64,000 nt of DNA from Epiperipatus broadwayi (GCA_028023455.1 JAQFVV010000017.1:2828501-2892500); one strand, 5' to 3'. Counted from the first letter of the stretch, positions 33,760-45,983 are shown. Numbers and translations: made by a program. The notes: a model not told the origin generated them from the letters alone.

Positions 33760-35710
33760 TGTAACAATCTGGAGAATAACACTTAACGTGATCTTCACTA
33801 CAGGGCGCCATCTAGGCATTTGAACCTAGAAAAATTTATAAAGTAGGCAGATACGTAAGTCAAAAAAAAAAATTTTTTTTTTAAATATTTTGATTCCGGT
33901 TGTTAGCCCATGTCACTAGCTCAGTGGAATAGCAGAGATTAAATAATATAATCTAAGAGTATATAAAAAAAGAATAAAATAAGCCACTGCCAGTGATTAG
34001 CATACAAACATTTATTTATGCACATATATATAAGATTGAAAATTGTTTTAGTATCAGTTTACATTTTAACATTCAACATTATTTTTAACTTTACTTTAGA
34101 TTTTAATTTACATTTTAATTTCTATTATATTATAAGTTTACATTTTAATTAAGTTTGCACAGATGGAATTATAAAAATTTGTTTTAATAATGTTGAGTAT
34201 AGATCGGTTACATAGATTACAATGGTTAAAAACATTTCAAAATAAACATAAACGATCAAAATATAAAATCATTGATACTGACAATTGCAGAGGGAAATTT
34301 ATAAGTAACCCAATAGTATTCACCATAAGATACTTGCATTGTCACCAATAACTTAAAAGACATCCGAATAAATACATTTTAGATACTCACCGTAAGGTAT
34401 CATTATTTATCGAATGTCTATATATTTTGATCAAATATGAAAACCCAAAACATACTTAACCGATAACCAATCCATGCAAGTGTCCATAAACAACTTAAAT
34501 TTAATGCATTTTTATTTAGTGTCGAGTATGAATAGACTACATAGATTTGCATTTGAAAATAAAACATTCTATCCCTATTTAACCTTAGGCTAAAGGTTCA
34601 CAGCCAAAACTGGTGTCAATTTATCTGATATATCGATGCATTCAATGTAATACGAAATACGGCAGCACCAAAAAGTTAAGAGAAGAAATTGCCTCTTGTC
34701 AAATAGGAATATTACATCTATCTGACAAGAAGAGCAATAAAAAAAAGGAACTGCATTCTCCGTCTTATAATTCCTTCCATAGGCAAACGGGTGAGTGCGG
34801 CATATGCATGATAAAACTTAAAGAACAAAAAATAAATAAATAAATAAATAAATGAAAATTATTTTACAAAAGAAACACATCAAATAAAATTATAACTAAT
34901 TAATAAATATTTTAGTTTGGTCAGATAGGATTCTATTGCAGTATTTACCAAAAAGTTTTAAAATTTAGAGTTCTTATTGTTCAAATGAATATAAAGTTCT
35001 TACGATTTTTTAAAACGTCCAATTTTATCCGTTGCTTGCCATGAACGTGAATTCCCATGCCATCGTAAGATTGGTAGTCTGTTGGCCAATTTATTTATCC
35101 ATCTGGAGGTTTTTGCTTTAACTGGTCCTCAATGTAGAAAACGATAGTTCATTTCTCCTTCTTTCTTAGCAGAACTGAAGGGATTGAAGAGTGTGTCTTT
35201 TCAATCCCTTCTCCTTCACCTCCACACTAACACATATCTGTCACATCTCTCAATAATAATCCCCCAATAATTTTCAAACTTGTCTTTTTATATTAATTTT
35301 GTGGATTGAATTGACATTACATCATCGATGTGATGGTCCTTTCGCTGAGATCCGATTCCATTGTTTTTCTCATCTATCTGACCGCTGTTTATACATATAA
35401 ATGCCCAAGGCTAGTTTACTAATTAAAATAATCATTTCCATTTTCTGATTACTTAATGTGTTTTCCAAAATTAAAGATATATTTTTATCTCTAAATCTTT
35501 TTAAGATTTAGTTTTAAAATACTTTTTCTTTAATAAAGTTTTATTTTAATAATTTTTCATCTGCGCGATTTTATATATATATATACGAGTTTAAGATTTT
35601 CAATTTTTATGTCTAACAAAAAAAAAAAAGAAGTTTTTAAATGCAAACTTTTTATTTTAACTTTATGTTTAATAATATAAAACAATGTAACGACGTCTGT
35701 GCTCGTTACA
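33760..35710 (-). mobile_element. 2-kb interspersed element I, copy 1, inserted in (TA)n
   Basis: The element begins TGTAACAATCTGG after a TA run and ends GCTCGTTACA before another TA run, so the termini are short inverted repeats TGTAAC/GTTACA. It shares blocks in opposite orientation with 61099-63158 (CACTACAGGGCGCCA, CACTAGCTCAG, CATAGATTTGCA, ATATATCGATGCATTCAATG). It has no long open frame. It could be a solo LTR (TG...CA ends) or a non-autonomous DNA transposon with TA preference; I cannot decide. It splits a LINE relic. Confidence 0.75.
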
Positions 35711-35719
35711 ATATATATA

Positions 35720-36960
35720 TATATATATCCTGTATCCATGAGCCTTTTTCTTAAACAAAACACTTTTCATTCTCCCTAAACAATATATGACTTATCTCCA
35801 TGACACCAATCTCAATCAAAAAAAGAGAATCACTTATAAAGGATAAAATACAATGTATACTTTTTGCCTCAATATCACCATTACAATTTGACGAAAAACA
35901 ATTCTCAACTTCTGAAGCAATTTAGGTGAGATCCTTTAGAAAATCTGGGCCTATTTTAATTCAATTGGATATTTCTGCTGTTTTTGACTCATTTCCAATA
36001 GATGAACTAACAAGAACTTAATAGTCCAATCCCCTTCTATACATTATTGCAAATTCATTTACAAACAGCTGCATTTCATTACATTAAGTGATAAAACATT
36101 TCCTAGTTTTAACTCTTATCTCAATTCCTTATGGATCACTTAGTATAATTTTTTTTTCAAACTTATATTAACCCTCTACTAATTGATATTTGAAAGAAAA
36201 CTTCCAAAGATTTACATTAACACTATAAATAAATACATTAACCATGTTTTCTGCATGATCATATTGTCATCTTTCTACCTTCAAAAAGACATTCCTCAAA
36301 TTGCAAATATACTTGAAATCTATACTAAAGAATATCCTTTTGAATTTACCAAATCCAAATCACCATGTTAGAACATCGTGACAGGAAATAAGATCGACCT
36401 ACCTTGTACTGCACCTTCTTATAATTTTTAAAGTTTGTTCATCCATCTTGCAATAAATATCATGAAGGTCATAGTTTAAAGCAATTTTTATCTCTGTAGA
36501 ATCCACCATTAACTCTTTATCCAAAGATTACTTTTCAATTTATACTAAAGTATTACTTATTAATATTTTAATATTTCCAAAAACCACTTATTATAGTTCA
36601 ATAACAATAGGGTATAGAAATTCTTTTATTAAAATATCAATTTCTTATTCACAAAACTTGTTTGGGGAAAGAAAACAGTACCGATGATTATTAAAACTAT
36701 GCAAAGGCAAGCAAAATTCAATGTCCTTTCACTGCACTGTATCCTAATTTTCTATCTTCAAAGAGCAATTAATGAAATCAAGAGAATAGCCACTTTTTAT
36801 CCTGATGCTCAAAACTTTACCCTAGCCTCTCCTTTTTATATACTATCACCAATTAAATATAATTTTACTGAGAAAATACTTAATACAATTACAAATAGTT
36901 TTCCTCTAACCCATGATCTTTTTATGTCTAAGTATTGGATATGCATATGTATATATAGAT
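35720..36960 (+). pseudogene. LINE reverse transcriptase relic
   Basis: The plus strand near 35945-36180 reads GPILIQLDISAVFDSFPIDEL, then SIPYGSLSIIFFSNLY. These correspond to reverse transcriptase motif A (LDIxxAFDS) and motif B (PQGSxLSPxLFxLY, here with PYGS). The catalytic YADD region is degraded. The later frame at 36684-36998 (AKFNVLSLHCI, QRAINEIKRIATFYP) fits the thumb and C-terminal part of the same protein. Many stops; not functional. Confidence 0.6.
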
Positions 36961-37159
36961 GTAGATATGGATTATATATATGTCTAGGGGTCATATAGAA
37001 TTATATGTTTATATATATGAAGAAAGAATATGTGTATATTTTGATATGTATGTGTGTATTTTATATATATGTATGTAAAATGATGGATATATATATATAT
37101 ATATATTTGATTTATATATGATTTATACATATATATCTGAAATGATAATTATGTATTTG

Positions 37160-37240
37160 TATTATTCAAATCTTGTAGCTCTGACGAAGACTGCTGGACA
37201 GTCGAAACTGTAAGAAAATAAAGAAGGTTAAGAAAATTTC
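37160..37240 (+). ncRNA. Hammerhead ribozyme, type B
   Basis: AGCT, CTGACGA (37181-37187; C at the free position), extra A, stem II GACTG-CTGGA-CAGTC (37189-37203), GAAA (37204-37207), CTGTAAG. All required core bases are intact. The cleavage triplet would be GUA with a minimal stem III. Flanks are AT-rich and the rest of the element is not delimited. Confidence 0.8.
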
Positions 37241-37669
37241 TTGGCAAGTGTATATGAATGAAGTATTATAAGTAATATATCTTTTTATTTACTAAGATAA
37301 GCTATTAGCAAACTTGTGATCTTGTTCACAAAACACAACCCAGCATCACACCTAATACTGAACACACTTTCATCAATAAACAAATAATTCGAAAGTATCT
37401 GGAGTCAAAATATATTGATATTCTAATTAAAATCAATCTTGAAGCTCTACCTATTAATGTTTTGTTGTTTTTTTTTTGCAAAAAAAATATCATTTGTAAA
37501 TTTTGACACTTATTGTTCTTTATGCCAGGAAAAGGGAAAATCAATGGACCATTTCCTATTCCAATGCCAGGCATTAAGCACATATTGAGTATTGTATTTT
37601 TATTTTTCCTCATACTCTCGACAGAAATTATGAATATAGACGTCCAATAATTAAACTGCTCTTCTAAAT
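37241..37669. other. AT-rich spacer
   Basis: No coding domain or repeat recognised. Confidence 0.25.
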
Positions 37670-38240
37670 GTTTTCCTGAAGGTTTGTGATGATGGTGTTC
37701 TAGTTGTATTGTTATAATGGACTATGTCCGACATCTAATATGAGTATTGAATGTCCTTAGAAAAATTTTAATATTCCAAATATATTCAAGTGATAGTAAT
37801 AGCTCATCAAACAGGTTAGTATATGCACAATGTTTTGAGAGGTATTATTCTCCCCTCTTCTTCAGGTGTTGCTGACCTGACCAGTCACAGTACTATCATG
37901 GGATTCGAACCTGGATCCTTAGATTCTTGAGTATTGAATCCTTCAAATTCAATACTCAAGAATCTAAGGATCCAGGTTTGAATTCCATAAAAGTCAATAC
38001 TCAAGAATCTAAGGATCCAGGTCCGAATCCCATGCTAGTACTGTCACCGGTCAGGCCAGCAACACCTGAAGAAGAGGGAAGAATAATACCTCTTGAAATG
38101 TTGTGCAAATACTAACCTGCTTGATGTGCTATTACTAACAGTTGAATGTATTTGGAATATTTAAATAAAAGTTAAATTGTTCTAAAGACATTTAATACTC
38201 ATATTAGATGATGGACATAGTCCAATGTAAAGATACAACT
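37670..38240. mobile_element. Type D foldback element, copy 3, with enlarged centre
   Basis: Arms begin TTTTCCTGAAGGTTTGTG and end with the mirror near 38230. The centre holds a B-box-like GGATTCGAACCTGG (37911, minus sense) and a nested duplication of AATACTCAAGAATCTAAGGATCC in three copies (37919-38010, two orientations). Each arm has a hammerhead-like hairpin. The right-arm one has CTGAAGA (38066-38072), AAGAGG...CCTCTT and GAAA (38095-38098). Confidence 0.8.
38066..38110 (+). ncRNA. Hammerhead-like motif, type D
   Basis: CTGAAGA fits the CTGANGA core, stem II AGAGG/CCTCT is stable with a long AT-rich loop, and GAAA follows after one unpaired T. I could not define a good stem III and cleavage site: the sequence runs TGTTGTGC. 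It may be a Penelope-type ribozyme remnant. Confidence 0.4.
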
Positions 38241-39955
38241 ACTTTTTTAAATAACTTTTTCATGTGTAACTAGAGTATAAATAAAAGATGCTCTTTTAAA
38301 AAAAATAAAATCCCCCTGAATTAGATCTATTATTGTTTACTTCCTTGAAACTATGGTTTATAAGCTCAAAGCCCTTCAAAACAAGGACAAGATACCATCC
38401 TCTAGATTTTTATTTATTAATACATGGAGCCTACTAATATGGCCCACAGACTCTACATGAATATTGGACTTGATATATCCACATTGTAGTGTATCGTAAA
38501 TGAAGTAGTCTATGATGCAACATGCCAAATTCGACTAGAGAGGCATTGATTTCACACTACATGTATCCCAGCTGATAAGTTAGCATTATTGGGCCAACCT
38601 CAAAAGGGGTGGTCAATACCAACAAAATGGAATGTATTTACTCATACATCAACCTGCTAGGGCAGAGAATGGCTCTGGCATACATCTACCAGACCAATGC
38701 CAGCAATGGATGAGCCAACATTAACAAAGTGTATTTATTACTCATCTGTACAATTTAATTATGTCAATAAATATATTTTTAAAATATATTTAATACCTTA
38801 TTTCAAGTGCATGAAAAATAGTTTTTATTATTTGTTATTCGATCAAGCCCTGCTTTAATGGCTTGGATGTGGGACGGTTCGAAAACAACTATAATTGCTT
38901 CGAGGCTATTGCTAAATTTATGTTACGTATTAAAAATTTAAACACATTTTTCATTTACATTTTTTTTAAAAATTCTTTTATGAGCATTTACGCTTGCAAT
39001 TAGTATTTTTTAATTAATTATATCCAATTGTTTTAACAAATGGAAATTTCAATTAATTTAAATGCACTTGCCAACTGAAAATAAATAAATGAACACAAAC
39101 TTATTATCTTAAGTATAAGGAACAAAGTAAAAATAATTACTTATATATATAAAAAAGCTATTTTCTTTTAAGTTTTTTTATTTATTTAATGAAACAGGTA
39201 ATTTCATTTTCCAATCAATTTCATTTATTATTGAAGGCGAATAATAACAAAAACATTAATAAATGAAACAATTTATCGATAAATTGACTTTTTTATAAGT
39301 ATTTAAAATTTTATGTTTTATTTTTTATATATATTCTGTTCAAACTAAGTAACTACATGTAAAAGATAAACCACACCCATTTCAGAATGCGCGCACCCAT
39401 ATTTATTATTATATCAGGTCAACACATATAAATATGTTTTGAAAATCACTTTCATTTTGGCATTCGATTTACAACTGTAATAATTTTCTAGAAGCAATGT
39501 TATTACAGAAAAGAATATTAGAACAACCGGAAGAGAGTAATAAAATAGGAAGAAATGATTTATTGGTTTGGTCTGTGGTTCCGTTTCATAATGTCCCCTC
39601 ACTCTCAAAGCGTTGATTAAAATTAATTGCGAAATGAAGATTTATAATAGCTTCTTAAGCAGACCCATTTAATAATTATCTCCTATAGAGAATTTTACAT
39701 AAAAATATTAACACGTCCTAAAAAAAAATACTCAGTGATAAATATAAAAATAATTGTACTGTAGGCTTAGTACCTCTAAATCACGTGACATTCAAAAATA
39801 AGTATAATAATTGTATTGAATTAATCAAAACTGCGATTTTTTTTTTTACTTTGTTTAATTCAGAAACAGTGTAAAAAAATTTAGCTCTTGATTCCGCCAC
39901 TATAGAGTCGAGAAACCAATAATCGTCTACAAAAATGACTTAGACATTACCTCTT
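38241..39955. other. Unassigned stretch with one more balanced segment
   Basis: 38370-38740 is less AT-biased than its surroundings and unique in the window (ACTAGAGAGGCATTGATTTC, TGCTAGGGCAGAGAATGG, ATCTACCAGACCAATGCC). It may be an unrecognised repeat or conserved non-coding piece; no frame is open. The rest is AT-rich. Confidence 0.3.
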
Positions 39956-39959
39956 ATCC

Positions 39960-40560
39960 AATGAAGTACTCATAAAATAGTGACACCTAGTGGAAGCCAG
40001 AGAAATCAATGGATGCAAGAAGGTTTGTGCATAAAATCCCTATCTGGTGCCTATTCATTCAATATCCCCAGACTAGTTTCTAGCTTGTCATGAGAAGCCT
40101 TGGATCTGAGAGCACTGCTCTTTAGATCTTAGGATCAAGTGCAACCCTCCAGCGGCCATCTTTTATCTATTTAGATAACTATAGAACTAAGAGCACAAGA
40201 TAAAAACACAATAATGTTTTCAATCCAAGCTCATTCACTTACGTAGTCATACTGAACCTAGTTCAGCATCTATACATTTTGGTGTCTTTGATTTTTTTAA
40301 GAACCACAGTCGCTATAATCATATAGGCAGACTGTATAAAACCATTAAAATATCATGTTATCACTATTTTTTATGATTATGTAAGCTGCTAAAACAATAG
40401 CAAATTTTCTGTACATTAGTTCCACCCAGTGCCCAAACCTTCTTGCATCCATTGATTTTTAAGACCTGGGTGGCAGTACTGTATGAAGAGTTTGCTACTG
40501 TTTAAACAGTTTGTATAGGTGTAGAAAATAGTGATGATGATGTTTTAGTGGCTTTATCCA
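39960..40560. repeat. Type C repeat, nearly full unit with deleted hammerhead core
   Basis: Minus-strand unit from GTGACACCTAGTGGAAGCC through the full body (ACCCTCCAGCGGCCATC, AATCCAAGCTCATTC, CATTTTGGTGTCTTTG) to about 40400, then a short inverted piece from CCAAACCTTCTTGC to GAAAATAGTGATGATG. At 40070-40100 CTAGTTTCTAGCTTG joins CATGAGAAGCC directly, so the TCATCAG core complement is mostly deleted. Confidence 0.8.
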
Positions 40561-40959
40561 ATGAAGTCTCATATCTTAGATACTTTTTTATTCAATTATA
40601 TCTAGTTAATCAATTATCCTTTATATTTTGATATAACACTACTACTGCCATTTTTTAAATATTTTTTCAGTAATACAAATGTTAGTTTAGATCTCAATAG
40701 ATTTATTTCTTTTTCTATTTTTTCTTCCTATTTTAACATTTACCCTTCTCCACAATTGTAATTTTAAAAACAAGAAAGAAACTCTAAAAGTATTTTTGCA
40801 TGGTAACATAATCTGCAAAATATTTTTTTTCAACTTATTTCACTCCTTTATGCAAACTGACTTAGAAGAACAAATGCATTGTCTAGTATTAAAATTGTAT
40901 ATTACTTTTCTATAACTCTTCTCAAATACCCTTTAATGCAATTTTTATATAATCCCTTC
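40560..40959. other. AT-rich spacer
   Basis: No feature recognised. Confidence 0.25.
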
Positions 40960-40970
40960 TTTATTTTTCT

Positions 40971-41008
40971 AACAGTTTCAAGTGAACTGCAGTCTTCAGC
41001 AAAACTTT
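40971..41008 (-). ncRNA. Degenerate hammerhead, type B
   Basis: Minus strand: TTGCTGAAGACTGCAG, TTCACTT, GAAACTGTTAG. The core has CTGAAGA, but stem II is disrupted (CAGTC became CACTT). Confidence 0.6.
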
Positions 41009-41052
41009 GTATAACTTTTCTTTTTACATTTCCTTCTTTGTTTTTCTAGCAG

Positions 41053-41079
41053 TTTCAACTGTCCTGCAGACTTCATCAG
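41053..41079 (-). ncRNA. Hammerhead ribozyme, type B
   Basis: Minus strand: AGCT, CTGATGA (41073-41079), AGTCTG-CAGGA-CAGTT hairpin with mispairing, GAAA (41053-41056), CTGCTAG. The core is intact; stem II is weakened. Confidence 0.7.
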
Positions 41080-41124
41080 AGCTTTGTATAACCTTCTTCT
41101 TTGTAAAAAAGGTTATACAAAATT

Positions 41125-41151
41125 CTGATGAAGACTGCAAGACAGTTGAAA
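41125..41151 (+). ncRNA. Hammerhead ribozyme, type B
   Basis: CTGATGA (41125-41131), extra A, stem II GACTG-CAAGA-CAGTT with a G-U closing pair, GAAA (41148-41151), CTGTTAG. The core is intact; stem I is poor (AATT upstream). Confidence 0.75.
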
Positions 41152-41180
41152 CTGTTAGAAAAATAAAGGAGGAATTATAT

Positions 41181-42339
41181 AAAAATTGCATTCAAGTGTA
41201 TATGAGAAGAGTTATAGAAAAGTAATATATATGAATGTATGAAGAGAAATGCAAAAGAAGTAAAGAAGAAGATATAAAAATATAAAAGTTAAATTTCAAC
41301 ATTTTCTGGCCAACATTTTTTAATTTTGGAAATGATTCATTTGTGAAAAAATTCCATAAATATTGTGACACAGATTTTTTTAATTGTGATCAAAGTATAG
41401 GTAGACATTTTTTATCTGTGTTTTTAAAAATTAGGATATTCTTAGATTGATACCTGTCTTCAGTCTGTGTGAAGATTAATCTGTCCTTCCATGACTTGAA
41501 ATATTTTATCAATTTTATTTTTTGTAAACATGGATTCAAATTTGCACCCTCTTCCAGAATATAATTCAGTTTCATAATAATTAGAAATCCCATTATTGTG
41601 ATATGCATTCAATCCTACAATTTTGCAGGGCTTAAATTTATTCTATTTTCTGAATATATGCAATGTTCTCTTATAATAAAGGACATGATGCCATTCTTTT
41701 CTATGATTTCTTTGTTGTAATAATAATAACTGGATTATTAATTGTTTGGATAATCATGATATTCAAGCATTAAAAATTAGCAGGTTGAACTTCAATCCGA
41801 AACCTTTAACTTTCATGTCCACTTCCCTAACATTTTACTAAAAATGTACAGATTGATTCTTTACAAGCAATTTTCTATTATTTATCAAAATATTCTTTTA
41901 TGTTTACATATTTCCATCTACACATTCAATGCTTTGTTAATATTTTTTGATAATTATATGTATTGTGAATATAGTCTTAGCAATTTTTTTTCAAAACATC
42001 ATCAACTGCTTTATTTCATCACATTAAAAAAGTATACCATGACTGTTTTTAGATTTGGAAGAATTGCTATAATCTTTAACTTTGCATTATGGGTAATTTT
42101 AAATGAAACCATAATTCACAGTAGAGCACTAATAAAAACAATGCTAAGATCCCAACAATATGACTGAGTCTAAAGGAAATAAGTTGAGGTCGGTAGAGAA
42201 CTTATAAAACTTACAATATTCAAATTTTTCTATTTATTCTTCAATATTTCGTTTGAAACCATAGATAATTGAATTTTGATAATTAAATTCACAGATTTTT
42301 AGCTGCATGAATATTGAACTGTGCTGTAATCACCTCCAT
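41181..42339. other. AT-rich stretch, no gene seen
   Basis: A 107-codon open stretch at 41844-42167 has no recognisable motif and resembles chance reading through AT-rich DNA. Confidence 0.3.
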
Positions 42340-42610
42340 GGTAATCATTGTCCATTTATTGCCAAGATGGATTCTTCAAAATTAATTCAGTTTTTCTGAT
42401 CTACAGCTTTCTTTTTTATGTCATTTCAAAATATCTTGCTCACTCTTATTACTTACGATCGCTCTAATTTTTTTAAAATGTCTTGGGATCCAACTTAAAA
42501 CTTCTATTGTCTATTTGTTATCATCTATTATATCAGTATATCCTATCCTGCTCTATTTTAATCTTTGGATTTAGTAATATCAGTAATATCATTCTGTTTT
42601 CTCACATTAT
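42340..42610 (-). pseudogene. LINE (RTE-like) relic fragment
   Basis: TTGGGATCCAACTTAAAACTTC and CTATTTGTTATCATCTATTATATC match wording of the minus-strand LINE pieces at 17500-17570 and 24600-24650. Too short and decayed to translate. Confidence 0.55.
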
Positions 42611-42624
42611 TTTTTAATCCTACA

Positions 42625-43385
42625 AATATCACATGATCATCATTTTTTTACGTTTGCTTGTAACTGTTATTAAAACAGGCAAAACTTTCTGTATATGTAT
42701 TGCCAATCAGTGCAAGCCAGAGTAATCAATAAATGCCAGAAGGCTTGTGCATAAAATTTCCATCTAGCGTCTACTCATCCATTATCCCCGGACTACTTTC
42801 TCACTTGTGGCCTTTGTCAGTGGAGATCCTTGGATCTGAGAGCACTGCACCTAGATCTTAGGATCTAATGCAACCCTCCAGCAGCCACCTTTTATCTTTA
42901 CTTAACTACAAAACTATGAGTCTTAAAGTGAAAACAGTATAATATTTTCAATCCAAGCTCATTAGCATATATAGTCATATAGGTCTGAATTCACTTCAGT
43001 ACCTATACATTTTGGTGTCTTTGGTTCTTTAATAACCATAGCTACCACTATCCTATTATGCAGGATTGGTTTTAAGCCAATAAACATCACATGATCATCA
43101 TTCCTTATGCTTACTTGTAACTGTTATTAAAACAGGCAAAACTCTCTATATACGTATTGCTACTCAGTGTAAGCCAGAGTAATCAATGGATGCCAGAAGG
43201 TTTGTGCATAAAATCCCCATCTAGTGTCTAATCATCCAATGCACAAACCAGAAACTAGTCTGGGGATATTGGATGAGTAGGCACTAGATGGGGATTTTAT
43301 GCACAAGCCTTCTGGATCTATTGATTACTCTGGTTTGCACTGAGTGGCAATACGTATATAGAGAGTTTTTCCTGTTTTAATGTTT
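42625..43385. repeat. Type C tandem pair (about 467-bp period), second unit a foldback
   Basis: The first minus-strand unit starts TATCACATGATCATCA and ends near 43085. The second starts with the same block, with homologous positions (AATCAAT at 42724 and 43191) about 467 bp apart. The second unit folds back at about 43245: CCAGAAACTAGTC, TGGGGATATTGG, then the mirror to GAGAGTTTTTCCTGTTTTAAT. The first ribozyme (42786-42830, minus) reads CTGACAA, AGGCCACAAGTGA, GAAA, GTAGTC: core G8 lost. Confidence 0.85.
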
Positions 43386-45149
43386 TATTTTTTCTAACCT
43401 TCATTACTTTTTGCTGTGTTATGTAATCCGAAATTTTTGTATTGTTTTTCTCTTAAGCATCAAATTCTCAGATCCGTCACAGAAATATTTCCTTTCAAAA
43501 ACATTATTTCTGCCATATTATTTTTGTTTTAAAAGTAAAATATCTTTGCAAAAATATTAAAAATTAAATACGGTTTACTTGCTATACTAGTAATAGTAAA
43601 ATAAATATGTGAATTTATAAACATTAGAGATATTCAAAATCAGAGGCTTATTGAATAGTAAGAAGTCTCAAATTACAAAACAAATCCAGTCACTATAAAT
43701 TAGGGCACTTGAGATTTTAAAGCACATAAAATATATATGGACATAAAAAATTGATATATAACTTTATTAAAGCAGTAGAAAGTAGACATTTTTATGATAG
43801 TGATATTTTGAACTTATTGTGGAAATAATTTGAACATGTTTTGAATAATTTGGGTGAGTCCATTTAATGATATATCCATCTAATTAGCTTTTTTATAGTT
43901 AGAAGAATATATCCAGTTGAAGCTAAAACATCTCTTTGAAATTTTGGTTTGTGAGTACTAATGGATTACATGGATAAAGTTTAAAATGTGGGAGTAACTC
44001 ATATGCTTCAGAATTTCAAATTTATCGAAAATTGCAATATGGTTCAGTGAAAATGTGACTGGTTTTCTTTTCAAACTGACTGCAGTGCCATCTTTAAATT
44101 AAATAATGTATTATGAAGAAACATATATCAGCTATTCACCAAAATTTTAAGACTCTACCATATCTGGTCATGAGTTATCACCAAATAATGACAGCATTTT
44201 TGGGGGTATCGTAACCCATACTGGAGCAGTGTGCAATCATTAAATTTTGTTTTAAATTGGGGGAAAAACTTTTGCTGAAATGTATAAACTGATTCTCATT
44301 GTATATGGTAATGAAATCATGAGTCACAAAAACGTTTTTGAATAATTGGTAAGAATTTGTGGTGTTTTAAAAGTATTCAACATAATTCATAAAGATATAA
44401 AACACACTGTCACATTTCATACCCTAATTTATGATCTATATACATTACTACTTTAACATTTTTATAGTGAATAGTTAAACTAGTTTACTATACAACATGT
44501 GAGTTGTCCAAAGATGATACTACAGAAAGCTTATAGACAGAACTTATCATCTTTCCACTGATGGACACTGTACATAGACAACAAATATTTGCCTTGGTTA
44601 TAAGATAATTTATAAAACAAAAATATGACTGATTGGTTTTAGAGAGTCAGACACAATAAGGATGATTTTTGATGCAAGACAAATGGAAGATATCATAAAG
44701 ATAAATATGCAGTACATAATGTTTTTATTACTCTTTTTCCAAGATATAGACTTCGCTAATTGAAATGGTTAGAGGTATTGTATAAAAATAATGATTGTCC
44801 ATGAAATATTTTTATATTATATAATTTTGGATTTGGGGTAATTTTAATTATATAACTAGTACAAGATAGTGTGAGAAAGTGATATCTACCAACTATAACT
44901 TTGTTTTCTATTCATAGCAATCTTTAGAATAGATTTTATATGATGCTTCATAAAGTAGGAAGTAGGTATCAAAATGGGACATCAGTTTGAAGATGGAATT
45001 TAAAATTTTAAATGATTAAAAGCAAAAAATTAGTTATTTTCTCTGATTTACTGTACATACTTACCAAGACAATAAAACTAAAGGTTTTATATAGGATATA
45101 TGAGCACAGACTTTCACATTACCCACCACTCTCCACATATATGTTGAAA
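43386..45149. other. AT-rich stretch, no gene seen
   Basis: 1.8 kb with no repeat copy recognised and no coding motif. 43800-44750 is slightly less biased and could be an old transposon body, but I cannot support a family. Confidence 0.3.
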
Positions 45150-45250
45150 AGATAAATATATATATTGAAAAGATAAATAACCACTAATATATGTATTTCA
45201 TGCTAATCCAGCAATCATCAGTTGGTCCAGATTATCATCTCTACATATAT
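45150..45250 (-). repeat. Type A' hammerhead fragment
   Basis: Minus strand: CCAA, CTGATGA (45215-45221), stem II TGCT-GGATT-AGCA with flanking T-T mismatch, GAAA (45196-45199), ATACATATA, TTAG. The core is intact; stem III is interrupted by one mismatch. It matches the A' pair at 555-1372. Confidence 0.8.
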
Positions 45251-45380
45251 ATGGATGATAACAATCAACCCTTAAGCTATCAACATTCTCAACCTGTAGT
45301 CAAGGCAACTTCCTTTATTATTAAAAAAGGTTGCCTTGACTACAGATTGAGATTGTTGATAACTTAAGAGTTGTTATGAA
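45249..45380. repeat. Foldback repeat type E
   Basis: GATAACAATCAACCCTTAAG to CTGTAGTCAAGGCAACTTCC (45249-45315) is mirrored by GGTTGCCTTGACTACAG to CTTAAGAGTTGTTATG (45329-45380). Related pieces lie at 15095-15160 and 47046-47150. Confidence 0.8.
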
Positions 45381-45784
45381 TTACTGTATGTTTGTGATTT
45401 CACAATTCTATGTAATTTAGAAGATGAGCTGAAGAATGTTCTTAATGTTTTGAATGCAGTCTAGAAAGAAACTTAGTCCAAAAAAATTTAGATAATTCTA
45501 CTAATAATGGGGGGGGGGGGTGTCAGAAATCTTTGACTTGAGTGATTATCAGAATGCAAATCAGCTTCTATGCTGGTATTTTCTTAGGTAGAAAGATAAA
45601 TATGGATATTAAGGCACTGCATTGATTATAGTTTTAGATGCTTTACTTAGCAAGCAAAAAGATAAAATATTTCATCATAATAATACCACCATTTCACTTT
45701 ATTTTAATCTTTATAGAACTGTTATTTTACATATTTATTATATGAAGTGAAATATATAAAAGTACTTAAAAGTGTTCATTAATA
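45381..45784. other. AT-rich spacer with a G-run
   Basis: No gene seen. GGGGGGGGGG occurs at 45509-45520. Confidence 0.3.
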
Positions 45785-45983
45785 ATTTTTATTAGTTATT
45801 CATTGGACTAGAGATTATTCATTTAATGAATAATATTTCTTTAATGTAATTTTCCCTACCCCACTCTTACATGAGGTAGGGACTTTCATTCAATGGTTTG
45901 TATCATGGTTGTGAGGGCAGCAACTTTGACTCATCAATTAAACTGTAGTAATTGACTATCTGTACATGCTGAGCAATGAAGTA
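45785..45983. repeat. Type A repeat fragments at the TIR insertion site
   Basis: ATAATTTTTATTAGTTATTC and GTAATTTTCCCTACCCCAC (minus-type body), then CAACTTTGACTCATC and CTGTAGTAATTGACTATC (plus-type). The fragment stops at the TIR element. Confidence 0.75.

Larger units (their letters stand above)
40960..41180. repeat. Cluster of three type B hammerheads with inverted pair
   Basis: 40971-41008 (minus, degenerate), 41053-41079 (minus) and 41125-41151 (plus). The last two lie back to back: AGCTTTGTATAACCTTCTTC (41080) is mirrored by AAAAAAGGTTATACAAAATT (41105), and each arm ends in CTAGCAGTTTC or GAAACTGTTAG. TTTGTATAAC also follows the first copy, so a tandem pair and an inverted pair are both present. 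Confidence 0.8.
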
